A stretch of 23,054 nucleotides of DNA, from NCBI GenBank assembly GCA_004335635.1, contig QAXH01001849.1:1-23054 (forward strand), read 5' to 3'. Of the stretch, positions 8,901 to 18,104 are shown piece after piece; positions within the stretch are counted from its first letter, which is position 1; the number at the start of each line of letters is the position of its first letter. A model generated the notes under the pieces. It saw only the letters and a program-made list of their open reading frames with translations, made no database searches and was not told the DNA's origin. The position numbers and the translations under genes are program-made. The DNA is from Chloromonas sp. AAM2. Its lineage: Eukaryota; Chlorophyta; Chlorophyceae; Chlamydomonadales; Chlamydomonadaceae.

Positions 8901-11900
8901 GGCGGGTGTGGGTGCAGCGATCGGCGTGGCTATTCTGTCCAAGGTGGTGCTTGTGCTCATCATCTGCAAGAGGCGCAGGGACCTGGCAAAGAAGGACATG
9001 GTGGGTCGTTTAAGCCTGAAAAGTAGTTCTTTTCGTGGTGCATCCTTGGCAAACCTTGTTGCCTAGGACCACAGAGGAGTAGGAGCCGGCCTCGCAACAA
9101 CCACATAGCCACTTGGCTGGGAAGTGCAGTGTTGTGTATCGTTATGCAGTGCACTCAACCAAGCAGCCCACGTCCAGGCCACCTCCTTGAAGCCACTATC
9201 ACATCAAATACACGGCAGCTGCTGGGTGGATTTCGTGTAGTCATGAGCAATTCTTCGTTTTGAGCTCAGTCATCCTAATCATAATCATGTCTTTGTTCCA
9301 CGTCCAGTCATCCTTGCTCGGTGAGCTCTTGCATGCACTGCTGTTGCACACACGTTGTGGCGGACTGATTTCCTCGATCATGCTCGATCATCCTCGATCA
9401 TCGAGATCATTCCTCGATCTGGTTGATTGTGCTGGTTGTTTTTACTATTGGCATGCCATCCTTTGCCTGTACAGTGAAACACAAGGGATTGACCCAAAGT
9501 GATGAAATGAAATGGACAATGAACGATGGGATTGAATCGGTTTGCCACTTATTTGCCTTGCCTCCATGCAGCATCAGTTAATCGACGCATGGCGCATGGA
9601 AAACCAGGACAGCAGTGCGGAGAGCATGAAGATGTACACGGCGTCGTTCCAGCATGGCGGGGGCGGCAGCGGCCAGAGCGACGCCGGCAATGCCCTGGGC
9701 ATGGGCCAGGCAGCGACCAAGGCGTTCCTACACTTCAAGGGCTTCATCTTTGGGGTAAGAAGCCAGTCCCACTTGGCATCGCTCACTCGGCATCCCTCAC
9801 TACTCCCCCCCCACCTGAAAACGCTTTAAAAACCAATTGAAGCCACGTTCGGGACACTGGTTCAAGAAACCCCCAACCCCCATGGAAAACTTCATGGAAC
9901 CTGGATAGGCAAAGCAAGCAGAATAAGAAGCCGGGAATTCAGGCAGCCGACCCTCTGTGTAAGGCATTCTGTGCAACTCCCCACACCTCAGAGCTCCAGT
10001 TAAGGGACTTACGGGCACTTGCTATGTCGCTCCTGTACGTTCCGGTTGGCTGCATTTGCTTCGTGCCACACCGTTTCACAAGGGCAGTCGGCATCCGTTT
10101 CGCAGTCATTTCACAGGCGGCCAAATCTTAACGCACACGCCTGACCATGCCTGTCTGTGCCTTGCCACAGGACCTGTTTGTTCGCACCACCGCGCCCCAG
10201 TACAGCTGGGTGGAGCCTCAGCCCAGCGAGCCCGAGCCAGTGGGCGTTGAAGCGGGCATTAACGACGCTGAACTGGACATGCTGATCACCCCGGTGGGCT
10301 GCCCCATAGTGCGCCTGACAAGGGCTGACGTGATTGAGAAGCTGCAGCTGGTCAACTCCGGGCCGCTGGGAAGAGGTGGGGCAAGGGGGAGGGGGCTAGC
10401 CTCGCAGCCTATGAAAGACTCTGATCCCTCCACTTTGATCATAGGGACAAAGGGCGGAGGTCGCATGGGACAGCACTGTTAGCTTGCTCGCTTTCTCATG
10501 GTCAATGGTGTACCGACTAATCCTAGCACGTCACACTGCTGCTGTTATTTCCTGCTTCTTTCCACTTGCTCCCTTTCCCACTCCCACCCACCCATCCTAG
10601 CGTTTGCGCTCGGTGGCCGCCGTATATGTAATCATTAAAATATATATACCCATCAACATGCCCTGGCCCTGCCTCACAGGTGCTAGTCCTCCTTATTTTT
10701 GCAATCATTTACTGCCTCTTGCTTCTTTTACACTCGCTCCTGTCCCCACTCCTGCCCCACCCCACAGGGGCTAGCCCCTTGCTTCTTTTCACTTGCTTCA
10801 TTTTCTGCCCCCGTCCTGCCTTCTAGGTGCCAGTGCGCTGGTGTTCCGGTGCAAGTGGCCCAGCCGCTTCGGCCCCAACGCAGTGCTGGCGCTCAAGGTG
10901 CTCAAGGACCCTTACGAAGCCGACCCCTCGGCCTTTGAAGCGTTCTGCTATGAGGCAGCGGTGCTCGCAAACGTCAGGCAAGTGGCCTGATGATTATAAT
11001 CCCAGGTTGCAAAACTGGCCCTGCTGAGCATTGAATTGCCTGGCTGCTGCAGCTACCCTCCCACTCCTCTCATGGATTCATTCATTTGATGTTTATCGGT
11101 CATCATTACTTCATCTTTTGATGACAGCAACTCCTGTTAGTGTTGCTGTTCATTGCTATACCTTTGTTCATCCTGCTCTCCTCCCCTTCAGAGCCAAAAC
11201 AAAATGATTTGTTATGTTGTTTATTCAAGCAATCGTTTCTCCTGCTCTTCTATCCTCCACAGGCACCCAAACGTTGTTCGCATCTACGGCTACTGCCTGG
11301 AGCTGCCCACCGCCTGCATTGTGATGGAGCTGTGCCCAAGCACCCTGCGTGACATCCTGTACCAACCAGTGTCGGAAGTAGCACGAAAATCATCCCCTAT
11401 TGCAAAGCGTACAGCTGGAAGCAAGCGGTCATCTGGCACTAACAACAACAAGGGCAACACGGGCGTGGCAGCTGGCAGCTCAAACAGCTCTTACACTCTC
11501 ACACCTTCGAACTCAACTTCTCAGGCCAATGCTGACTCACACTCTCACTCTGATTCAAACCCAAAGTCACACCCTCCCTCAGTGGAGATGACTGCTCAAC
11601 TCTCACAAAAACTCAACACCAGCGATGGCGTAGACAAAGCCATAAACACTTCCTATGGAACAGCCAGCAAGCAGGACGGCAACACCCCGGCGCAGTGCAT
11701 GCCGACAGACGTTTCTAAAAACGGCAGTGTTGAGCGATCTGAGCAGTCCGGGCAGCCCGGCAAGCCTGGACCATCTGGATCGCCATCCCCACCTGCAACC
11801 ATCCCATCTGTGGACGGTAAACGCATGGCCTTGTCAACACTTCGATCACCAGGCAGCGACCAGCTCCTTTACAACCACCTCAGCATGAAAGAGGTAAGCG

Positions 11901-14453
11901 ACAGAAAGTGTTTTTTTCCTAGCAAATGCTTCATGATTAAATCATCTTATGACCACTTTCCAAATCGGTCCGGTTTCGCAATTTTCGTATTGTTTTCCCC
12001 TTGCCCCTTGGGGGCGAGCAGGACACACTCATACTCTCATAAAATTCCGTTGCTCGTGAAGTAATGTTTTGCACTGGATGTGGAAATTCAGTTGTATGAG
12101 TATGATGGCACACCGGTAGAGAATTGCGGGCATCCCTACCTGGGATTTGCTGCGCAGCAGGGACAATTCTCGTACAATTTGTTCACAGTTTTGCTTTCAT
12201 TCTGGGACTGAAACCCAGTTATCAGCAACGCACCTTTGTACATGGGGTGTTGCGTTGCTGCAGGTGCTATTGGTTTGCGCGGACGTTGCAGCCGGCCTGG
12301 CCTACCTTCACAAGCGCCCCGCCGTCATGTCCCTGCCCGCCCACCCCAGCCTCATGCTGGCGGAACAGGCCAGTATCGGAGTGCCCAGAGGAATCACCAA
12401 CCCCAACCGACAGGCGCCGAGGCCAACACTTGATGTTGTGGGCGAGGGGGATGAAGAGGAGGAGGAAGAGGAGGGCGAGGTGGAGACTAAGGCCGTGGCG
12501 CGCATCGCCCACCGAGGTGCGATCGTCACATCAAAGGTGTTCTTCACCACATGGCTGGTATTAAGTGGCAATGTCCGGACAGCCGGACAGCGACCCTTTT
12601 GCCAAGTCGAGCTCTAGCTGGTCGACGGCCAAGCGTTGCAGTCCCGTGCCCCTTTCCTTGACATATGGGTTGAGGACAGCAGCTTAGTGGCTCGACTGTA
12701 TATACTAGCGACTATATACTGTGTGCTAGCAGCTTGATTGTATCATGCATGCCTAACATCTGAGAACTGGCACCTTGTGTATGCATTGCACTAGCTGGAC
12801 CCCAGCTTTTCTCTAGCGCTACAGATGGCTCTGTCCTCCCCATGTGCCCGTGCAGATCTCAAGCCCTCCAACATCCTCATCAGCAGTGTGGGCCGAGCCA
12901 AGATCAGTGACTTTGGCCTGGCCAGGTGGCACAGCAATACCACGGTGCACACAAGTAAGGTCACACTGGAATCGCCAGACTGGTGTACTGCCATACTTGT
13001 ACTTGACCCATTTGTACATCACCATACTGTGTGGCCAGCCAAGCGAACACAGCTGATTCAACAACGTGTCTCTTCACCTGGTTGTGTCGCACCTGCCTGC
13101 CATGTGCCGCATACCATATCAACGCAGTGAAATTGTAGGAATTCATTAAGTGAGTGAACGGCCAAATCCGACCAGGTTGTGTGCTTCGCGCGAAAATCGG
13201 CTGGTTTTGAGGCGAACCATTTCGCACTGGAATCCGACTGAATCCAATGTCGCCCACTTTCCTGCGCTGCAGCTACCGTCGGCGTGGGCACGCTCCGCTA
13301 CATGGCGCCCGAGCTCTTCCTGGGGCACTTCAGCGGCCGCACAAAGCACCCGCTGACCAACAGAGTGGACGTGTACAGGTGAGAGGCAAACTGCTGAAAT
13401 GTCAACAAAGTCGCTGTGAAATATGATTGTAACTTTATTTTACAGACAGAAATTCTACAGAGGTGGTGCTGATAGCAAGCCTGGAAATGATGGTAAGGTC
13501 AAGGCTTATGCAGGCTTTTCCCATTCCGTCAGTCCCTAGATGGTGCAGCCCAAGGCAATTTCCCCGTCCTTGTCGAACTGCTTTTTGCATTCTTTATCAG
13601 CAGTCGGATTTTGTTTTCCACTTTTCATCGGCAGTTGGTGTCGGCGGTCATTGATCCCATTCCTATCAGCAGCAACTAACTTGTGTTGTTCTTCATTATT
13701 TATCGCTTGCTCCCCCGACTCGCAGCCTTGGCGTGCTGACCTGGGAGATGGCCATGGCGCAGATGCCCTGGAGCGGGCTCACAGACGCCCAGATCGTGGC
13801 AGCGGTGGGTGAAAGGCGGGCTGGAAGCCAGGGCGGGCTGGGAGCCAGGGCGGGCTGGGAGCCAGGGCGGGCTGGGAGCCAGGGCGGGCTGGGAGCCAGG
13901 CGCGTGTCAAGTAAAACAAAGTCGCAGTTGGAATAAGCAAGAATGCAAGTTTGCTCAAGGGAGTTAAGCAGCTCTTTTCGAGCTTGCCACAGGAATCACG
14001 TGAGGAATTGAAAAGATAACTAATGCACCCAGAATGCGCTCAGTGCACAATCCACGTAGGTCATCATGGGGCGATTCTTGGACGCTGCCTGCAAGTGCCA
14101 GGCTGCAGCTGGGACAGCACTCCCTGTCGTCTCAACACCTTTCTCCGCAGGTGCCCTGTCATGCTTACTTGGCAGGTTCACTGTATGTTTTTTTATTTAT
14201 TTACTCTTAGCACTGATGCTTGGTATGTTTGCAGGTCATCAACCAGAAGCGCCCAGGTCTAGGCGGCCTATCGGTCCATGTGGCGCCGCCTGGAGAGGCG
14301 CCCGCTTCCCTGCCCGGCTCGCTAGCCGAATTCCCTGAGCTGGCCGCACTGATCAACAGCTGCTGGCAGCACCAGTACCACAAGCGACCCACGGCCAAAG
14401 CAGTTCACGGCGCACTCAGCAAGCTGCTGCAAACTTATGCAGATGAAGAGTGA
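3527..14453 (+). CDS. FAS1-FAS1-TM-protein kinase (receptor-like kinase), multi-exon
   Basis: Predicted membrane receptor kinase, assembled by hand. Exons: 3527-3820, 4109-4335, 4646-4718, 5797-5907, 6114-6200, 6624-6668 (tentative), 6965-7158, 7439-7529, 8228-8414, 8846-9000, 9572-9754, 10171-10375, 10827-10977, 11263-11893, 12264-12516, 12856-12954, 13273-13378, 13726-13804, 14235-14453 (TGA). They sum to 3390 nt, are phase-compatible at every junction and give about 1129 residues. Order: hydrophobic signal-like segment (about 43-61), FAS1 domain 1 (about 63-215), FAS1 domain 2 (about 216-386), Pro/Thr linker, membrane segment (about 450-477) followed by KRRR, juxtamembrane region, kinase (about 605-1125). 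All introns are GT-AG except 10978-11262, which is GC-AG. Family knowledge: FAS1 domains are extracellular adhesion modules; the kinase resembles TKL/plant Ser/Thr kinases. Uncertain: the start (an upstream exon may join at the acceptor before 3687), a possible missing exon in 4719-5796, and exon 6624-6668. The overall architecture is well supported; ligand and substrate are unknown. Confidence 0.8.
5342..5441 (+). repeat. 20-bp minisatellite, five copies, in intron
   Basis: Five tandem copies of ggctgctacggtgcagagat start at 5342, 5362, 5382, 5402 and 5422. Copies 1 and 4 carry one variant base (ctgctgc instead of ctgctac). The array lies in the long intron that separates the last two exons of FAS1 domain 1. 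The stop-free reading it creates is an artefact of the repeat, because 20 is not a multiple of three and the frames rotate. Confidence 0.93.
6901..6928 (+). repeat. CA microsatellite in intron
   Basis: About ten ca dinucleotides lie between gatgtaaaa and gccgc, roughly 35 bp before the acceptor of the FAS1 exon at 6965. GT/CA-rich stretches also fill the introns near 5925-6050, 6470-6535 and 8007-8018. Confidence 0.9.
7365..7474 (+). repeat. 55-bp exact tandem duplication spanning a 3' splice site
   Basis: Two identical 55-bp copies (7365-7419 and 7420-7474) each contain the pyrimidine tract, the acceptor CTCTGCAG and the first 36 bp of a FAS1 exon. The model uses the second acceptor (exon from 7439), which restores the frame. 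Use of the first acceptor would add 55 nt, shift the frame and meet a TGA right after the second CTGCAG. Confidence 0.95.
8398..8620 (+). repeat. Degenerate tandem duplication of a splice-donor region
   Basis: The donor context ctacag..gatgctaccGGTGAGTTCTgg at 8398-8424 recurs as ctacag..cagctagtGGTGAGTTCTcg at 8575-8602, with a weaker copy (ggtgatgaa) at 8497. The phrase acaaa(a)gcaaccttggcaa occurs near 8434 and near 8518. The real donor is the first copy (exon end 8414). Confidence 0.6.
8846..9000 (+). other. Transmembrane exon with stop-transfer
   Basis: This exon encodes a Gly/Asp-rich lead (GGGGDDGDGRP), a hydrophobic stretch beginning SLVVIAVAGVGAAIGVAIL and ending VVLVLIIC (about residues 450-477, one internal Lys), then KRRRDLAKKD. 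This is the layout of a type I single-pass membrane protein: a hydrophobic span followed directly by a basic stop-transfer cluster. It sits between the FAS1 exons and the kinase exons, as expected of a receptor kinase. Acceptor TTTGCTAG precedes 8846 and donor ATG|gtgggt follows 9000; both phases match their neighbours. Confidence 0.82.
9374..9418 (+). repeat. Short tandem array of cctcgatcat
   Basis: tcctcgatcatgctcgatcatcctcgatcat is followed by an inverted element (cgagatcattcctcgat) in the intron before the juxtamembrane exon. It is a local expansion of a 10-bp unit. Confidence 0.8.
9572..10375 (+). other. Juxtamembrane exons leading into kinase glycine loop
   Basis: Exon 9572-9754 (61 codons) is read from CCATGCAG|CATCAG to GGG|gtaaga and encodes a charged segment followed by a Gly/Ser/Gln-rich stretch (HGGGGSGQSDAGNALGMG). 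Exon 10171-10375 is read from TTGCCACAG|GAC to GAG|gtgggg and encodes a Pro/Glu-rich segment (PQPSEPEPVG) and then the run-in to the kinase (VIEKLQLVNSGPLGRG). The LGRG is the start of the ATP-binding glycine loop, completed as LGRGASALVF by the exon at 10827. No separate domain was recognised in the roughly 120-residue juxtamembrane part. Confidence 0.75.
10551..10840 (+). repeat. Repeated acceptor-like segments in intron before kinase exon
   Basis: Three related pyrimidine-rich stretches (10551-10600, 10714-10767, 10775-10826), each containing cttgcttctttt-like sequence, end in CTAG, CACAG and CTAG. An additional CTCACAG|gtgctagt at 10679 and CACAG|gggctag at 10767 resemble the true boundary TTCTAG|gtgccagt at 10826/10827. 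They look like decayed tandem copies of the acceptor and exon start. Confidence 0.6.
10978..11262 (+). other. GC-AG intron in kinase domain
   Basis: The exon ending at 10977 (GTC AG) is followed by gcaagt, and the next exon starts after CCTCCACAG at 11263 (G CAC CCA AAC). Joining them gives ...ANVRHPNVV..., an uninterrupted and conserved kinase sequence. No GT lies where it could serve as donor without breaking this motif. The donor CAG|gcaagt is the standard consensus of the minor GC-AG class. Confidence 0.85.
13815..13899 (+). repeat. 17-bp minisatellite, five copies, next to a splice donor
   Basis: Five tandem copies of ggcgggctgggagccag begin at 13815, 13832, 13849, 13866 and 13883; the first has one variant base (ctggaagcc). 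The array starts 10 bp downstream of the donor GCG|gtgggt at 13804/13805, inside the intron before the last kinase exon. Confidence 0.93.
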
Positions 14454-14847
14454 ATGATGTTTGGCAGTACGTGAAAGGGACAAGGGAGAGGGGGAAATAA
14501 TAGGGGGTCGTTTTGCACAGGTTTAGTTGCCGTGAAAGGTCGTTTCTGGGAGGTTTAGGGCACGTGACCAGCACAGAGCAAGTGTGCGACATCCCATGGC
14601 AAAAGGAAACGTCTATGAGTTTGAGCTGTTGAGCGCTTGCATCAGAACTCACATCTGAAGGTCTGTAGCAGCTATGCACATTCAAAGAAGCAGGCAGGCC
14701 AAGCGCTGATGTAGCTTGAGCCGTCTACTGCCGGAACAGTTCTGCGTACCAACATTCAATCCCAGACACGACAGCGGCCATAAAGCATTTGACTGGAAAT
14801 GATACAAAGAGAATGTGAATCGTGATCAAGAACAGAGATACAGAAGA

Positions 14848-15624
14848 TCAATCTCTGTTGCAGGAACGATGAATCCGATAAGACCAACATTGTTGATGAG
14901 TTTGGCAACAACAACAACAACAAGTTGCTGGCATTTGTTTGCAACTTCCAACGAATTGGGGCTCTAATGAAGCAGCAGATAAAAAGAATGCGTTTGACAG
15001 ATGCTTGATCATCAGGTCTTGCCTTGGCCTGCTTGAGTATGTGCCGATCAGGCTTGCATAGCAGACCACACGCGGCAGTTGAGACAGTTGGGTTGCCGAA
15101 TGGGGTTGATGCCAAGTGAAATTCTTGGCAGCATTTGTCTCGCCTTGTTTGTTGATTGAATGTACAGCTTGGAATGGCTTGGTAGCAGGAGTAGTAGCAT
15201 AGCTCAGGAGGGTACGAGAGGCCATGGCATCATAAATTCGAGTGTCCAGGCAGCAGAGCACGTGAGGTGAGCAGTGACGTTGTCCGCATGAGGAGGGGAA
15301 AGGTAACAGGATAAGGCTATGGCGCATGGCATATGAGCATGCACGCATTTGGATCCCCAGACAGGCCTGTCGTCTTCTTTTCTTTTGTAAACCTCTTGTT
15401 TTGCATTCAACAGGGCGAATTGCAGCACGAAGAGGCAGGGGTGATCTCAAAGATTCATGCTTGGCGAATACAACACTCTGGTTGCTGGTTGCAGAGAGAC
15501 TGGTTGGCGTTGGTCGATTGCAGGCAGGTACTGCTTGGTCGGTCTGCTGCACACGGATTAGGTGTCGTGGGTGAGGTAGCGTGGGTGCCTGCAGTGCATG
15601 TTGAGAGCTAAGCATCACCAACAT
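14848..15624 (-). CDS. Unrecognised 258-codon ORF
   Basis: A single uninterrupted minus-strand frame of 258 codons, unusually long for noncoding DNA of balanced composition, ending 395 bp from the kinase stop codon in convergent orientation. The product shows no recognised domain, signal peptide or membrane span; it has basic patches (KKRRRQ) and a run of six cysteines that simply reflects a caa/ttg microsatellite. Composition is Ser/Thr/Pro/His-rich without clear secondary-structure periodicity, which speaks against a conserved protein. It may be chance or part of a noncoding transcript. Confidence 0.2.
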   Translation of the reverse strand: MLVMLSSQHALQAPTLPHPRHLIRVQQTDQAVPACNRPTPTSLSATSNQSVVFAKHESLRSPLPLRAAIRPVECKTRGLQKKRRRQACLGIQMRACSYAMRHSLILLPFPSSCGQRHCSPHVLCCLDTRIYDAMASRTLLSYATTPATKPFQAVHSINKQGETNAAKNFTWHQPHSATQLSQLPRVVCYASLIGTYSSRPRQDLMIKHLSNAFFLSAASLEPQFVGSCKQMPATCCCCCCQTHQQCWSYRIHRSCNRD

Positions 15625-17134
15625 ACGGATACAAACGGACGTTTTGCATGGCTTTGGTTTTCGGTTTCAGATGTACGTGCCCACGTGGGTTTTGCAGCAT
15701 GGCTACTGTGGATCGGAAGAAGTATTGTCTTTATCGTGCTCTGTCGCTCGGGCTTGCGAGCCTCTGAGCCGTTTCTCTTGTTGCTTTGTTTGGTGGCCGT
15801 GCGAGTTGAGGCAGGAATGACGTTGGCAGTCTGTGCTGGTTTTGCCGCCGACAGCTGGTAGGAAGCGGAGTCCACAGGTGCTGCTTCAGGCAGTCGTCAC
15901 AACTTGCCCAATCACTGTGACTGCAATTGGAGAGCTCTGACGAGCAGGCTGGTCCATTTGTTTTATGGAGAATGAGTAAAAGGGTAGACACAAAAAGAAT
16001 CAAAATATAGTTCTGAGGCATTGCTGATTTTGGCAGCGTTTTCAGGGTGTTGTCATGCATAATTATGTTGGTGCTTGGTAAGTGTGTACCACTGCTCTGG
16101 GTACAGTGGTGGTAGCTGAGGGTGCTGCAAAGAGGTGTTGCTGCGGCTGTCACATGGTTTTCAGTCCGGGGAGGACTGCTCAGCGGGGGCCAGAGCGGGA
16201 GGCAAGAGCGGCTGTGAGATTTGGCAGGGCTGTGTCATGAATGCGCCAAAGAACTCCATGGCCTCTGAGGAGTTGACAAGGCTGTTTGTGACGAGGTGTA
16301 GGCAGGGTCAGGCGCTCTGTGGTATGGCTAGAGGAGTTTTGAGAATCAAGCTATACAATGTTTGCAAAAGCTGCCACATGCTGCTACACGCCCGATTGGC
16401 CTCAAGGTTAAGGTAACTAAGATGAAGGTGAGCAAGCTCAAGGTGATCAAGGATAAGACAATTAGATAATGGTGATTAGATGGAGGTGCCAAGAGCGGTA
16501 CAAGGGTAAAAGCTGGAGGTAAGTTGAATGGCTTTATGGATCCAGCTCTACTCATTGCACGATTGGAAGACCCTGCGTTTGCTTAATGTATGCCTGTGTG
16601 ACGCGTTACGGCTGGTATGGTCATTGTATGCTTCTCAGGCTCCCTTCGTTTTGGCCATTCTCCATTTTGCTGCCAAGGCTAAGGTTAAGTGCCTTCATTA
16701 CGGCGCAGCTCTGGGCATTGCAATTACGGGCTCCCTTTCAGGAACTTATCACAACATAGCGAATTGTTATTTTCAAATCTCTACCCTTACGAACCATATG
16801 GCGCAGTGATTGACTTAGCCTTAGCATTGCAAGCAAGGAACCATTAATCTAGTGCTGTCTTTCACAACTCGAGCACAAGTACCCATGTTGTGTATGGTTC
16901 ACTGCCTCCCAGATCGCATATTCTCACAGACCTTCCTTGTCACGGCATGCACATGCCTATAACCCCAGACACTCACAAAATACCTGCCCTTGGGCTTCAC
17001 AATCACTCTGCAACTACCTCGAGTCCTGCATGGTTTTATGACAGCACGGATAAAACTTGCATAACTCCTGATACGAACAGTGTTGCTGAGCTCTGGTGGA
17101 CGTTTTCTGTCACATCAGCTTGCTTGCTGCATCA

Positions 17135-17335
17135 GGCCAAGTTTGAATGTTTTGTTTTCTACCTCAGGCTATGAAAGGTTCGTTGGTTGCCGTATACCAG
17201 GCCAAATGTGAATGGTTGGTTGCTAGAGATGTTATGCTAGATCAAGCCGAGTGACTGGTCTGTTGCAACATCAGGCTAAGGATGAATGGTTGGCTGCTAC
17301 AGCAGGCTAAGTGTGAATGGTTGGTTGCCGTACCA
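17135..17335 (+). repeat. Degenerate array around 'aggctaagtgtgaatggttggttgc'-like core
   Basis: At least five irregularly spaced variants occur: caggccaagtttgaatg, caggccaaatgtgaatgg, caggctaaggatgaatgg, caggctaagtgtgaatgg and a truncated caggctgg. Most are followed by ttggttgc or ttggctgc. The spacing of about 45-75 bp is not constant, so this is an old, eroded tandem array. Confidence 0.7.
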
Positions 17336-17368
17336 GGCTGGCGAGTATGCTCAATTGCTGTAGCAAAT

Positions 17369-17425
17369 GTCACTGGCCAGCAAACGAGGAATGTTGCCTT
17401 CTTGTTTGGTTACGGTGCCAAATGT
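17369..17425 (+). repeat. Dispersed 57-bp repeat, copy 1
   Basis: Matches 22594-22650 in the same orientation over 57 bp with 8 differences by eye; the shared core is ttgccttcttgtttggttac. It follows directly on the degenerate array at 17135-17335. Confidence 0.8.
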
Positions 17426-18066
17426 AAACCAAATGTAAATGTAAACCATATGGCAAAAGGAGGCAGCTGAATGACTTGCAAGATCATCAGGAGAAGATTT
17501 CACTGCGTCAGAGGTTCCGTTAGCATTTAAACAACACTATTACAACCCACCATGCCTGTACAGCAAGAGAGAGATATTAGTATGGCATTGAAGTTGACAA
17601 GTGGTGGTGTGCGAAGGATCGGTCATCCAGTTAACAGCACAGTAGTGACTACAAGCTAAATAACGTTTATTAGTTCTGGGACAAAACAGATTGGCAAGCT
17701 GACGCAGCACAGCGGACCAGCACACATTCCCTACAAGCACCCCATGGCAAGCGCAACGGCACCAACAAGCAGTAGTGGCAGTTTGGCAGACCAGAGAGCG
17801 TTTATTGCTTTGCAAGCAGCAGCGGCTCAGGCAGTCAAGACTGGTGCAGTTACTGAGTAGGAAGCCCGGGCTAGTTCAGTAGACAGGGTGGTGAATGGCT
17901 GTTGCGCAGTCCTTCCCTTCACCTGTGTAACTCGTAGGCAAGGAGGGAAGACGGAAGGGAAGACGGACGGTGAATACATCAGGACACACAAACAGTCACC
18001 ACATGAACTCGTCAAGTTGTCCCGAAACTGGCAAACATCTTTGTTTTTGAACGTGTGAAGGCAACA

Positions 18067-18104
18067 CACTGAGCGCAATTACGTACACTGAGCGCAATTA
18101 CGTA
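18067..18104 (+). repeat. 19-bp exact tandem duplication
   Basis: cactgagcgcaattacgta occurs at 18067-18085 and again at 18086-18104 without mismatch; a partial variant (cacactaagcg) follows near 18112. Confidence 0.92.

Larger units (their letters stand above)
10827..14453 (+). other. Protein kinase domain exons with two large inserts
   Basis: All kinase subdomains can be read in order: glycine loop LGRGASALVF, beta-3 lysine in VLALKVLK (about K641), alpha-C glutamate in FCYEAAVL (about E660), HPNVVRIYGYC, hinge region IVMELCPSTLRDIL, alpha-E AAGLAYLHKRP, catalytic loop HRDLKPSN (D963, N968), DFG in KISDFGLARW, TLRYMAPE, DVYSLGVLTWEM, and NSCWQHQYHKRPT near the end. The HRDLKPSN form points to Ser/Thr specificity and the whole looks TKL-like; it should be active because K, E, D, N and DFG are all present. 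Odd features are an insert of about 175 Ser/Thr/Asn-rich residues after LRDILYQP (exon 11263-11893) and one of about 58 residues with an acidic run between YLHKRPAV and HRD (exon 12264-12516). Confidence 0.9.

Noticed and set aside
11153..12064. 303-codon ORF taken as an independent protein
   Set aside because: Its middle is the kinase exon 11263-11893; both ends run into introns with good splice sites.
13733..13936. Gly/Arg/Ala-rich repeat peptide following the kinase exon
   Set aside because: Produced by reading through the donor at 13804 into the 17-bp minisatellite; the kinase continues after splicing to 14235.
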